From Whitmania pigra (lineage: Eukaryota > Annelida > Clitellata > Hirudinida > Haemopidae): DNA of 64,000 bases. Made by a program: the position numbers and the translations under genes. This document shows positions 32,155 through 43,876 of the stretch, one piece after another. The notes under the pieces are model-generated. The model saw nothing but the letters and a program-made list of their open reading frames with translations, was not told where the DNA came from and did no database searches. Each line of letters opens with the position of its first letter. Position 1 is the stretch's first letter. The stretch is from assembly GCA_021613335.1 (NCBI GenBank), contig JAJTWR010000032.1:468001-532000 (forward strand). The letters are read 5' to 3'.

Positions 32155-32984
32155 TAAAGAATTATTCATCTCTTCCAGTTCAAGTAGTTTAATTGACCAG
32201 AGTCTCAAACTTGAACTTACGAACATTAGAAGCATTAACAATAACTCCATCGAGATCTATTTATTTCTTCACAATGTCAACCCAAACATTTTTTGTCTGA
32301 CTGAAACATGGCTCTCAAATGGCATACCAAGTAGCCCTCTATCTAGTGGTTTCACTGCTGTCCAGTGGGATAGACAAGATGATCAAGAGTTTATGACTGG
32401 ATCACTTCATAGCAACGACGTCAGCAAAGAGATATAATTTACTTCGACTTTTAAAAAGCCTTTGATCCTGTAGCACAGGGGTACTCAAACTGCGGACCGA
32501 TAGCTTTTAAGTGGACCTCCATTTATTTCCAAAGAAATAAATTTAAAAATTTAAAAAGTTAAAAAATTTAAATTTTTTTAGTAATATACAATTTTGTTAA
32601 TTTGTTTCGTGTTGTTGATTAAAATATTTTGATTAAAATTTTTGATTTACGATGTAAAAGTAAACATTCAATTTAATTTTAAAATCTAGAGTCTGCTTCC
32701 GACGTGACTGCTTAAAAGTTAATTAACATTATAATATGCAAGACCATACGAAGACAATAACCATGTTTTAAAATGTTTTTTTCAGCATCATGCACGTTAA
32801 AAAGCCATGAATTTAACTACTGTTATAGTCATGCGACCAATTCTATCGCATGAAACTTAAAAGTTAATTTAGATTTAAACAAGGCCTGCTCTACTAGTAA
32901 GGCCTAGAGATGTGAGCGTGAAATATTTCATTTGTTTTATTTCAAAATGTTTTGTTCTTTTTGAAATATTTCAACCCAAAAAAA

Positions 32985-33720
32985 AACACAAAAAAAAACA
33001 TAAAAAACAAAACAAAAAATTTATAACTTTAAAAATGAAGTTTTGATGTTCTAAAGAAACCACCCTTGTCCTGAAATAATTATTTTTTAAGTTTCCCGAT
33101 GCCTTCCTATATAATTTACAATTGCGCCCTCTGGTAGAAGCACTTTTTGTGGCTTCGAAAAACTGTTCAGGCAAAAGGCCTTCCCTTCCCGATAAAATTT
33201 TGAGTGCCTCGATGGGGTCCCCTCTATTTCTTCTCTTTTCCAGAGTTGTTAATTTACATCTACTTAATCTTTCCTCGTAACTCAGCTTTCCAAAACCTTC
33301 TATCATCCTGGTTGCCCTTTTTTGTATTCTTTCCAACACTTCTACATCCTTTCTCAAATGAGGGTTCCACACTTGCACACAGTACTCAAGATGTGGCCTT
33401 ACTAATGCCTTATACAATCTCAGTATTACATACTTGTCCCTACTCACTAATGTTCTCTTTATCATTCCAAGTACTCTGCTTTTTTAGCAACTTCCATGCA
33501 CTGTTGAGATGCTTTTCCATTGTTCTGCATTATTATCCCCAGATCTCTTTCATGATTATACTGCTTCAGAATGCTTCCTCCAAATACTTATTCAACTTTC
33601 GTGTTTTTGGCATCCCATACGCATAATGGAGCATTTGCTTACGTTGAAAAGCAACTGCCAATCTTCTGCCCATTTGAATAACTTGTTAAAGTCTTCCTTA
33701 AGTATACCCAGTGTTTCAGT
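32985..33720 (-). mobile_element. CR1/Jockey-like LINE fragment nested in the hAT element
   Basis: Minus-strand RT C-terminal block. From about 33,715: LFKWAEDWQLLFNVSKCSIM and HERDLGIIM; then 33,465-32,971: YKALVRPHLEYCVQVWNPHL, VLERIQKRATRMIEG, LTTLEKRRNRGDPIEALKIL, and ending in the usual REG/FRTRVV type residues. A frameshift divides the parts. The 5' end is truncated and the 3' side is A-rich on its own strand. Confidence 0.75.
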
Positions 33721-34189
33721 GCATATTCATTTATCCAAAATGATAAACGGAACCAACTCACCACAAACAGTGCTACAAAACTGGTTTTTATTCCCCAAAA
33801 CTTAAAGCTGTAAGCTTCTTCAGAAGGTAATTACAACTCTGAAGCAGAAGACTATTTGGTGAAATGGACTCAGAACTTGATTTAAATTAAAACTATTGCT
33901 TTAGTTTTGTATTATTTTTTACTTATGTTGCAATAAACTTGTTTAACTAATCATGAACCATCGCTTTTCAACAAATTTAAAAAAAAAAAACCAAAAAAAA
34001 ACATAAAAAACCATAAAAAACTCATTAAAAACTCGGACCAACAAAAACATTTTTTTTTATATTTCTACTAAGGCCTTGAATAATAGCTACCTAAGTTTAC
34101 TTTTGCACATGTAAACACGGAAATTAATTTGAAAAACGCGTGCTTTGCTGCAATTATATCAATATTTTATTAAATTATTATTTAATAAA

Positions 34190-34351
34190 ATGGCAAATTT
34201 TGTTAATTCAAAAAAGCGTAAAATTGATAGTGAGAATCGAAATTTTCATGATTCTTGGACAGAGGATTATTTTTTGAGAATTGCAATTACTAGCTATTCT
34301 CCAAATATCAAAGAAGTCATGAAGGACAAGCAGTTCCATGCATCACACTAA
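34190..34351 (+). pseudogene. hAT transposase: N-terminus fused to C-terminus by internal deletion
   Basis: A 53-residue frame beginning MANFVNSKKRKIDSENRNFH and DSWTEDYFL, which is the N-terminal start of ZBED/GTF2IRD2-like hAT proteins. It runs directly into RIAITSYSPNIKEVMKDKQF and HASH, which resembles their C-terminal end. All of the BED finger and catalytic core is gone. This is the expected product of internal deletion that leaves both termini mobile in trans. Confidence 0.6.
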
Positions 34352-35517
34352 ATAAAAAGTCTGACTTAACACTTGTAGATTGTTCATCTATTAGAATTAA
34401 ATTTAACACAGCATTTTAATATTAATTCATTACTTTTTATTAAACATAACTAAAATAACTAAAATACAATAAAACTTTAAAATATTATCGACTAGTCAAC
34501 AATAATAACAAATCTTAAGATTAAAAATCTAACAAATCTTATGATAAAAAATAAAATAAATTACTTATATACTGTTCATTAAAAGAAACAAAATATGGAA
34601 AATGTCTTTCTAAAATGGAGACAAAATCCAAAAACACAGGCTTGCAAGTGGTCAAAAGCAGGCTTGATTTTTTACAAACTCTTCCAAATGCTTACGACGC
34701 TCCCCCAGACCCCCTAATCAGTGCTCGCATGACTTTGACCCTTGTGGACCTCCACCTATCTGAAAATAATCTATTGTGGACCCAAGCAAAAAAAGTTTGA
34801 GTACCCCTGCTGTAGCATATCCGAAATTACTCAACAAAGTTAAATCGTATGGTATTACTGAAAACTTGTTTCAGTGGCTTTTCAACTTTCTGTATCAAAG
34901 AAAACAGTATGTCCTCATAAATTGCTCAATATCCGGTTCAATTGACGTTACTAGTGGTGTGCCACAGGGAAGTGTTTTAGGCCCATCTCTGCTTATTATA
35001 CAGGATCATCAAAAATTTAACACCAACTCTCCTTAAAAACCATATTCATTTTGCATCAACTAGAGATTTACTCATCAACTAGAGGTCATCAATTTATACT
35101 AATGTCAAATTTTGGTCACATTTTGCTCAAACCAAATACTTTTTCACAAATCGAATAATTAATACCTGGAATAATCTGCCTAATAGCATTGACTCAACAA
35201 GTACCCATAGTCGCTTCACCTCCCTCCTCAATGAATATAATTTATCACCTTTTCTCCTTTACAAGTGATTGAAGCTATTGTTTTTTTCTCAATGTTTTGC
35301 TGTTTGATAGTGGGCAAGTAAGACGCTTCTGTCCTCTACCCATTTAATAAATAAAATAAATAAATAAAAAATAATGTTCCGATTTTTTTTAATTATTTCT
35401 ACTTAAATTCTAGTTAAAGCGGACTTTTAAAATAAAAATGATATTTTATTACAATCCTATACCGTTCAAATGTCATAATCTTAATTTTTTCTAAGAGTTT
35501 CGAAATTTTTTAACGAC

Positions 35518-35590
35518 ATTGTCTTGTTGGATTTAAATATGCCTCAAAATGATGGTAGGCAATTGGGATTGGTACACAAACATTTTACAA
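35518..35590 (+). pseudogene. Lectin exon 2 fragment (unit U2)
   Basis: Contains CPVGF-like start (mutated) and MPQNDGRQLGLVHK region out of frame, then NNN from (AAT)n. Same origin as 25,959-26,052, with a further internal deletion. Confidence 0.5.
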
Positions 35591-35639
35591 AATAATAATA
35601 ATAATAATAATAATAATTTCAATTGTAAGTATATTTATG

Positions 35640-36280
35640 CAGCGCGATACCATATGTATATTGTGGCAACTTTTAGCTTCGTTCGCAGGATCCCAAAATT
35701 CAAAAATTTAGACTTTAAACATTATTTAATACATTTATTCACGACAAAATCACTCAATGTTTAAAAAAGCTCAATGTTCGAGTGCTTTTCAACAAAGCCA
35801 CATTATATTTTTTAAGAAATGTAAGGTGCAAAATCAGTGGCGTGTCCTCTCCCGGAAAAAGTTTTGTTTGTAAATACTAAAGTCATCCTAAAGAATCAAT
35901 GATTCAGACTATACGACACTGTAAACAATTAAAAAATATATATTTTCTTAAAACTGGAAAGCAGATGAGTTTCTAATTGGATTTAATAGTAAATGCCCGT
36001 TTTAAACAAAACACAACTAGAAATTATGATTTTATGGGCCATTGAACACAGCATATTGTCTGCATTCATTTTATCCAAGCAATAAACAAAATCGTGGCCA
36101 AAAAAACTTTATCCGAGTTAATTCATAGTTGAAATAAGTTTAATTCATAAATCAGGTATGAAAATACAACTTATTTTAATGTCATCATGAGAGAAGCAGA
36201 TTTAAACTTCTTGACTCGCTTATAGTCATTACATGCCAAAAACAATGCTTCAACAACAATTGTTAAATAATTAAATAGAA
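35640..36280. other. Intergenic part of segmental unit U2
   Basis: No gene seen. Near-identical to 26,110-26,750. Confidence 0.5.
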
Positions 36281-36312
36281 AATTTTATTCCATTCGAATT
36301 GAGTTAAAATTC

Positions 36313-37636
36313 TCAAATCATGTCCAATTCGCAGAGGACGCCGTGCAATCGAGAGCAATAGTAATCATCTAATCCGATATTGTGAAATAAAATCATACAA
36401 TAACTTGAGCCATCTTCAGGAGAATTTGGTTCTCCAGCAATCCAAGGAGTTGTAGATTCCAATGGCAGTGTGACACCTGGAAAAGGATTCCATATGAATG
36501 GCTGTCGTTTACCTTTAATGTACGAATTGATTCCGGCTGTCCAAAATAGGTTCGAGTTTGGATTTCTTGGATTCGGGCAATTGGGTAAAACTGCCAAAAT
36601 ATTTTTGCAACTTATTTTGTTTGATTATCTATTTTAAAAGATTTACGCGTTTGTTTAAAATACTCATTTATGAATTGCGACATAAAAAAAGTTAATAAAT
36701 AAATAAATACAAATTAAATGCTTTACTCTCTGCTTGGATGTAAAGAGAAAACAGTTGTGCATCATTCTTGAGATTCAAAATAACAGGATGACAGCTAGGA
36801 TTCAGTGGGTGACCCGTCAAAATAGCCCAGCGACAAAATAGCCCCGTCAAAACATCCCCGTCAAAGTATCTTTATAAAAAAAATATTTATATGAGTTGAT
36901 ACATTAACCAATTACTTATTTCAAATTTGATTAAATGAAATAAGTTTTATGTTTTGATGGTGCTATTTTGACGGGGCTATTTTGTCGCCGGGCTATTATG
37001 ACGGGGTGCCATTCAGTGCATTGCATGCTGTTCTGGCCATGGACCAATCCCAGTTGCCAATAAGCGTTTCGACACACTTGCTGCCTTCAACTAAATATCT
37101 AAATCCTTTTGGACAATCTGTTGATAAATGAGCTATGCATTAATATTAATCATTAAATTAATATCAAATTTAAAGATCTGAAGAAATATGGTAGAAAGCA
37201 AACATTTATATAAATTTTAATAAATATTTAAGTTGAATTTTATTTGGAACTTATATCATGAACAGGGATGACTACATAAAATTAAGACATTTCTGAAAAT
37301 GATTAAGATTTAAAACTAACCCGTTATTGATTGGTAACCTGTGCATTCTTTACTAGGGAAGCTAATGTAATCATACCGAATGACATCTTGATAAACAGAA
37401 CATTTTCTCTCTGCCAAGCGATAACTGAAACTCCTGCACTTGTCCCTAAGTAGAAATTGACAGAATGAGAAGCATTCGATGGTAGATCTAGTCGAAGTTT
37501 CATAAACTGGAGTGCTGCTTTTACACAACCGAGTTTTCGAATATGTTCCCTTTTGAATTTGAAAGTATGTTTCGTATGATGATTGATATATCACTGATAC
37601 ACTTAACATCATTCTTATTACGCTTATCAACCTCAT
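36313..37636 (-). pseudogene. PAN + C-type lectin gene with exon 2 split by a foldback element
   Basis: Exon 1 37,321-37,636 (signal peptide plus six-cysteine PAN, intact, donor GTTAGT), exon 2 36,727-37,117 interrupted at 36,808-37,010 by FB-e, exon 3 36,313-36,590 (intact: FIWNPFPG, PWIAGEPNSP, LDDYYCSRLHGVLCE, stop). Removing the 203-bp element and one 8-bp duplication leaves exactly 180 nt for exon 2, as in the intact paralogue. A transcript would need to skip exon 2 (180 nt, phase-neutral) to stay in frame. Confidence 0.8.
36808..37010 (+). mobile_element. Foldback-like element FB-e
   Basis: 203 bp, GGTGACCCGTCAAAATAGCC to TATTATGACGGGGTGCC. Target duplication ATTCAGTG at 36,800-36,807 and 37,011-37,018. 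The unoccupied site is at 27,262-27,290. The interior is shared with FB-d2 and FB-g. Confidence 0.88.
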
Positions 37637-38480
37637 TCTGTAACTTTTTAACTAATTTGACTTCGAGAAAGAAGCAGGAGAATAATTTTAAACTATTTGT
37701 ACTTCAATTGATCACAGTTAAAATACGATTATAGGCGCGATTGGATGAAATAAATAAAAACAACTATGCGAATTGACGGCTCTTTTCTTTAAAAGGAAGA
37801 CTACTGCTACATACAACGTGCACATAATTGAGAAGTTAAGCAAAATATACCTCGCCATATGATTTATGGGTTGTGATCCGGGTTGACGAGAGAAAATAAA
37901 GTGCTGGTTCGAGAATTTTTTTTCACCCCTTTACGCCCTTAGTCATATCTAGATGCTTTAGTTGGAAAGCCAAAGGCATAAAATAATAGAATGATATGAA
38001 GTTGCTCAAACATAATAAAATACAAAGACATAAATAAAAATAAAATTTTTTTAATTTTCATTTCATCTCTCTACAATTATTATACCTACCCCTTCACATA
38101 AAAAATCTCTTGATTTGGAAAAATTAGTTTGCCTCCCTGGAAGAGGTTGAAGGGGAATTTCCATTTTTGTCCTGTCACCAATAGAGTAACAATAAAAAGT
38201 TAATGCACAATTGCCCAATTCAATTTTGAGCCCCCTAAACTTTGTATACCCCCGTGCGGCGTGCCGGCTGCATCCTCCTCTACATTTTTGATGCAATACA
38301 GTGGAAACCTGCACGGGTGATTTTGAAATGTTTGCATGTTTATTAATGAAGAGTGCTATCGAAAATAATGTATTTATATATTGTTTGTTTATTTCAACCA
38401 ACTAACTTCATTGCATTAGACGCCAAAATCACCGATGAATTGAGCGACAGCAATTTCTGAACGATTTAAAGTTATTTACT
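37637..38480. other. 5' flank of the U2 lectin gene
   Basis: Matches 28,089-28,960. No additional gene recognised; short frames in it are not conserved. Confidence 0.5.
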
Positions 38481-38699
38481 TTAATGTCTTTCTAATTACA
38501 TCAATAATAATTTTAGAATATTGCAAACAAATTATTAACCTCCGAGTCAGAAAAGCAGATTTGCGGTCACGAAAATTCACACATTTTTCATCTACGAATA
38601 TGTCTGCACTTAAGCGACGTTACCAATCTTTTTACTGAGCTGAATAGAAGATGTATTGGTAACATGAAATGACTTAATTGAGTATCGATTGCAAGTAAA

Positions 38700-40440
38700 C
38701 ACGATAATGAGTGGAAAAAGGCAGAGGGCATCTACATTCCAAAGGAGAAAGACTCCAATTGATTCAGACCAATATCGCTGTCAAATGTAGAAGGGAAAAT
38801 ATTTTTCTCTATCATGGCATCGAGACTCACGGAGTACGTGGACATTTCAGTCTAAAAGGGAGGAATTTCAGGTGTACCCGGTTGTATCAAGCATACCTAG
38901 ATGATCTGGGAAGCTATCCAGAGAGCCAAGAGGAACCGGCTGAGTTTTTACGTCGTGTGGTTGGACTTTGCGAATGCATAAGAGTCAGTACCACACCAGC
39001 TCCTACGAAAAACATTGGAGGCCCATCATGTGCCTCAGCCCTTTATTCACATCATTCAGGAATACTTTAACGGGTTCATGTGTTCCACCAAGACGTATAC
39101 TACAAGGTGGGTGCCTTTAAAGGTTGGAATAGTTATGGGATGCACAATTTCTCCTTTCTTGTTCGTACTGGTGATGCAGATCCTACTGAAGGAAGTCGGG
39201 TATCGTATTCCAGAGGCGCACATTGGTAAAGGTGTGTACATGTCTCCAATAAAGGCATTCATGGACAGGAAGAAGGTTGTCCAAAATACCCTGGACAAAT
39301 TGAACGACCTTCTAGGGTGGTGTCGAATGGCTTTCAAGCCTGCGAAATCCAAAAGTTTCGCCCTAGTCAGGGGGAAAATTCGCGGGGACGTGTTCTTCGA
39401 TATGGCGGAGCAGCGAATCCCCACAGTATCCGAAAACCCGGTGAAAAGCTTTAGAAGGGTTTTTGACAAAGCTCTCACTGACAAGAGCCTAAAGGACGCC
39501 AGATTCAAACAAACCGTCAAGGGACTGCAGGAGATCGAGGCACCGCTGCAAGAACGGTTCAAAGTGTGATTGCTCCAGTTTGTGCTCCTTCAAAGACTTC
39601 TCTGGCCGTTAACCATCTATGAGATTGGCTTGTCAGTGGTTGAGAAGCTAGAGAGGAAAGTTAACCGATACACCAGAAAATGGCTAGGCCTACCTCCAGC
39701 GCTGTCATCGGTAGCCCTCTACAGTAAGAGCACGAGCCTGTGACTACCACTAAAGTCCATCGTGGAAGAGTACAATCTCTCCAAAATATGTGGATGCTTA
39801 ACGACTCTTCGGATAGCAGGATCCGCGAAGCCAAGCCACTGCTCAAATCTGGAAAGAAATTCCGATCGCAAAATGAGATCGACAAATCAGCTGCCGAGCT
39901 GATGTTCGGGGAAGAGAGAGGTCCCACCCAGACGGACCGTCATGCAGTCGAATGGAACCACTTGCCAAAATGGTCTCAGGCGACCTCATCAGTTATAGCC
40001 GCTATGATTAGCCAGGAAAGGAGGCAAAAAGTGGAACGGGGCCGAATTACGAAGGCAGTTTAGCAGTCACAGCAGGGTAAGTGGACAACGTGGGAAGACG
40101 TGATGCAACATGAAAAGGCCCGCGGTCGAGTCCCGGAAATTTCTATCTCCGGCTGCCGCTACAAAGAAATTATAAGGCCCAGTTTGCATATATTAAGACG
40201 TGTGAAGACGCCATTGAGAGCTTTCATGACCGCTATAGGCAAACTGGGGTGGAGGCGATCGACATAACAAGGCCAATGAGTGCCCCGCATAGTCGAAGTT
40301 TGCAGGTGATAAACGGATAGCATGCGACATGAAGAATCCATTGAGAGCTTGCGCAGTCGCTCCAGTCCAGACAGCAGTGACCGCAATAACAAGGCCAACG
40401 AGTGCCTCTCATAGCCGGCGGTAAAAGTTGGGTCTAGCAA
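38700..40440 (+). mobile_element. R2-like LINE, copy 2
   Basis: Longest coding remains. 38,710: WKKAEGIYIPKEKDSN; FRPISLSNVEGKIFFSIMAS (RT motif 0-1, about 38,760-38,830); a frameshifted motif A (VVWLDFANA); 39,015-39,569: HIIQEYFNGF, VGIVMGCTISPFLFVLVMQI (motif B), GLGWCRMAFKPAKSKSF-type palm, QRIPTVSENPVKSFRRVFDK, ending in a premature stop near 39,567. The catalytic DD of the FMDD box is lost in a small deletion (AFMDRKK). The thumb and downstream part continue to about 40,060 in broken frames and the 3' region to 40,440. Confidence 0.8.
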
Positions 40441-40453
40441 GACAAAACCGATA

Positions 40454-40835
40454 CGTTAAAGCTAATGCCATCTATCTTGTCAAGATGGTTGTCAATCTGT
40501 CAGAGGCCAATATTGAAGAACATCAAAATCAAAAACATCTGTTTCCTGGAGGTACATAATTATCCAAAGAAATTGATTCAAAATATGAATTTAAAATTAC
40601 GGTTTTCAAAGCAAACCTTTTTTGAGCCTAGAGATAAACGATAAAATAGATTAAATTCCAATTTAAACCTTTCATTGTACACATTGCAACGGGAACTCGG
40701 GGAAGGATCAAAAGAAATTAAACGATCAAAGGAACCTTCGTGACTTAATGAGTGTCTGGTAAATTATTTTTGTGCAGATTGCACATATTGATTCTCAATC
40801 AATAATTTATATTAAATACCAACTTGAAAAATCCA
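40454..40835 (+). repeat. Dispersed repeat, copy 2
   Basis: Equals 19,926-20,111 joined directly to 20,452-20,650, so it lacks about 340 bp that copy 1 has, including the left end of FB-b. It forms the left flank of the LINE that starts at about 40,836. Confidence 0.7.
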
Positions 40836-41098
40836 TGTCTACAAAGCGAAATGGTAGAGACGGTAAGAGACTGGTGGTACGTTTTTCGGATTCCGAGGTT
40901 GTCGAGGATCTCATTGGATCCTCAGTTCTGCTTCGTACCTCATCAGATCCCATAGCAAAACTAACTTTCTTTAACCGGGACCTAACAAAAAGAGAGGCAG
41001 AGATTGAGTACAACAAGAGATGCCAAAGACGTGAAAGAATGAAGAAAAGCACAGAAGGTCAGGGAAATCCTCCCTTTCCCGGGCAATTCCATCCCTGA
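40836..41098 (+). CDS. ORF1 end of an APE-type LINE
   Basis: MSTKRNGRDGKRLVVRFSDS and KLTFFNRDLTKREAEIEYNK match the end of LINE ORF1 proteins (VVRFSD ... RDLTKRE). It is likely the C-terminal part of ORF1 only. The start codon is a guess. It is followed after 4 bases by the endonuclease frame. Confidence 0.55.
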
Positions 41099-41102
41099 AG
41101 AA

Positions 41103-42936
41103 ATGATAAACAGTAGGATAGGGACCTCCAGAAGACTTGATGTCCCAGTTTCATTTCACCAGAAGTCTCTTAGTTATCCAACTTTTATATACGATCTAAA
41201 GTTTAATTTCCTGGACCCTAGTGTTCCTTCAGTCTCTGAGAATAATATAAAGAATCATTCATCCCATTCGGTTCAAAGGAATTTTAGTGATCAGATTCTC
41301 AAACTTGCTCTTACTAATATTAGAAGCATTAGCAATAAGCTCACTGAGATCCATTTATTTCTCCACAATTTCAATCCAAACATCTTTTGTCTGACTGAAA
41401 CATGGCTCTCAAATGACATGCCAAGCAGCCTTTTTCTACCTAATGGTTTCACCGCTGTCCGATGGGATAGACGTTCAAGAGGAGGAGGAGTTGCTTTGAT
41501 TATAAAAAACATTACGTATCATCAGGTCCAAGTACCTCCGGATTATTCCCACATTGAAATTGTTTGTGTAGACTCAAGAATTGGCTATCAAAACCACCGC
41601 TTTATTGGTTACTATCGGAGTGGAGGATTCGATCTGGCTGCTGAACAATATGCTACAGACAGCATTAAATGCTTGAGGCATCTCTGTTTAGGCGATCACA
41701 AGCTTTGTCTTATGGGAGACTTTAACCTTCCTGAGCTCAACTGGGAATTTACATCGGCTCCTAATAACTCTATCTACAGGATATTTCTGGAGTTTTTCAA
41801 TGACCTCGGCCTTCACCAATTTGTCAACACGAAATAACAACATTCTCGACCTGATCTTGTAATGACCCACTACTGATTTCAACGATCGAAGTAACTTGCC
41901 CACTTGCCTCGTCAGACCACAACATCATCACTTTCCGCCTGAATGGTACAACTTCACATACGAATATATCATCGTATGGCTACTATGACTTTAATAGGGT
42001 GGATTACAATAGCTTGAACAACTTCTTATTCGCGATCGATTGGAATCAGACTTTTCAGAGATGCTTATCAGTTGAAGAGTGTTGGACAAATTTTATCCTA
42101 TGTCTGAAAGAGGGCATCAAATTGCATGTTCCCTTTGTCTTCAAGGGCTCTGAAAATATCAGAAAACTTTCATATGAAACCTTACTTCAGAAAAAGCTTT
42201 ACAAAATCAAACTCAAATACTGGCGCGAGTGGAAATCTAGTCCTGATCTTCAAAGAAAAACCAAATATACTAAGTTTTCAGAAAAATGCAGTAGTCAACT
42301 TGCGGCTTATCGGGCCAAGAAGGAAAAGCATCTCATTAGCAAGAATAATTTAGGCAGCTTCTACAGATATGTTAATAACAAGCTTTTTTGTCACTCATCG
42401 ATCGGAGAAATAACAAAACATGATGGAAGTATGACTTCAAATTCAATGGAAATAGCTGACACATTCAACACCTATTTCTCTAGCGTTTTTACAGCTGATG
42501 ATGGAACTACATACGACCTTACTAGACGTTCCACCAAAATCTTGGATAAAGTCCTAATCAATCATGATGCTGTCTTACAGACTTTGAGACAGCTGGAACG
42601 TTCTTGCTCACAAGGCCCCGACCATATTCCTAATATTTTGTAAAAAGCTGTGCTTTTAGCTTGTCATACACACTTCATCATATCTTTAATCTCTCCCTTA
42701 ATAGTGGACTAATACCCACAATCTGGAAAACAGCTCATGTCATTCCCATCCACAAGAAAGGTCCAGCATCTAGCCCCTCGAACTACAGACCAATCTCATT
42801 GACATGTACCTGCTGTCGAGTCCTGGAGAAAATAATTAACAAAATGATTCTACATCATTTAATTTTTCTGGACTTAATATCTCCTCAACAACATAAACCT
42901 TTGGTTTGGTCGCTTTGCGTGCGAACGTGTCAGTAA
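41103..42936 (+). mobile_element. APE-type LINE (Jockey/CR1-like), endonuclease and truncated RT
   Basis: AP-endonuclease domain in 41,103-41,837: TNIRSISNKLTEIHLFLHNF, FCLTETWLS, RGGGVALI, CLMGDFNLPELNW. After a frameshift it continues in 41,999-42,643 (linker, FNTYFSSVF, LRQLERSCSQGPDHIPNIL) and 42,661-42,936 (IWKTAHVIPIHKKG, NYRPISLTCTCCRVLEKIIN). The RT stops before motif A at SPQQH, where the 5' end of the next LINE begins (about 42,900). Source family of the internally deleted copies at 24,786, 32,155 and 48,440. Confidence 0.8.
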
Positions 42937-43118
42937 TATTCTCGCGCCTTAACTTAAAATAACACAGTTTATAGTACTAAACTCGATAAACAAAATATAC
43001 GGTTGGATTTGTCTTCTTTTGATGTATATATTGGTGAGTTTATTTCTAGATTTTGTTGCTTGGTTCGATTCTGAACTTGGACCCAATACTGAAAACGAAC
43101 CAATCCTAATCTCACAAA

Positions 43119-43847
43119 ATGTCCCGCAAACCTGTGAAAAGCGAGGAGTCTGCTATGGACAGCGATGAGTTTGCTGAAAAAGTGAAAGCAAAATTAACGC
43201 CCAGTATCGAAAGAATGATGAGGGAAATCATTAAACAGGAAGTTGCAAATCTGGTTTCCGAGGCTGTCAGAAATGAATTGAGGTCTATGACAGAAGGTTT
43301 CAACAAAATAGTTGAAGAAAACCGAAGCCTAAAAATGAGGGTTGACAATCTGGAAATGCAATCCAGATCAAATAACCTCGTGATACATGGGTTACCTGAA
43401 ACATCATACGCTGAGGCAGCATCGACTTCTGAGGACGCTGGAGGGGTACACAGGTCGCCTAGACAGGACACAACCCGTGCTGTAATAGACTGTTGCAGGT
43501 CACGTATGAAACTGGAAGTCACAAGCAATGACATAGTCAATTGTTATAGAATATCTGCCGGTAAGGGTCCCCGTCCTGTCGTTGTGACATTCTCGGGTAA
43601 AGGAGTCTGAGATAAGGTGTACGCAGCAAAAAAAGCACTACGTGAAACACGCGGCAACTCACAAATCTTCATCAACGAACATCTCACAAAGAGAAACTCT
43701 GAGATATTCGCAAAGGGAAGGAAACTGCTTAGGGAGAAAAAAATTGCAGCAGTCTGGACATGGAACGGCTTGGTGCATCTTAAAAAAACTGAATCTTCGA
43801 GGCCCGTTCGGATACACGATCTGGATGGGCTGGAGAAACTGAGCTAA
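43119..43847 (+). CDS. LINE ORF1 (coiled coil + FP-like domain), one nonsense codon
   Basis: 243 codons with a single TGA at 43,608-43,610 (GKGV*DKVYAAKKAL; a CGA to TGA change fits). Residues 1-60 are charged, 60-85 a heptad-type coiled coil, then NLVIHGLPET, VIDCCRSRMKLE, CYRISAGKGPRPVVVTF, INEHLTKRNSEIFAKGRKLL and VWTWNGLVHLKKTESS. These blocks are those of the nucleic-acid-binding ORF1 domain of Jockey/L2-type LINEs (baculovirus FP-like). Confidence 0.75.
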
Positions 43848-43876
43848 GTCAAGAAATTTATGTTTACCCTACGAAG

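Larger units (their letters stand above)
32476..34809 (+). mobile_element. hAT element with fused transposase ends and a nested LINE
   Basis: 2,334 bp with termini CAGGGGTACTCAAACT at the left and AGTTTGAGTACCCCTG at the right, perfect inverted repeats of 16 bp. CTGTAGCA at 32,468-32,475 and 34,810-34,817 is a perfect 8-bp target duplication, the hAT hallmark. Inside are a small transposase remnant (34,190-34,351) and a minus-strand CR1-like LINE (about 32,985-33,720). Confidence 0.92.
32155..35365 (+). mobile_element. Internally deleted LINE (unit U2), split by an hAT element
   Basis: Same deletion derivative as at 24,786. Endonuclease start (LTETWLSNGIP) at about 32,300, motif A region up to 32,475, then the hAT insertion, then AYPKLLNKVKSYGITENLFQ, SGVPQGSVLGPSLL and the C-terminal tail to 35,365. 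Confidence 0.75.

Noticed and set aside
33204..33626. 140-residue plus-strand frame
   Set aside because: Antisense of the CR1-like LINE nested in the hAT element.
39056..39562. 168-residue minus-strand frame
   Set aside because: Antisense shadow of the R2-like LINE reverse transcriptase. The same shadow appears at 53,190-53,663.
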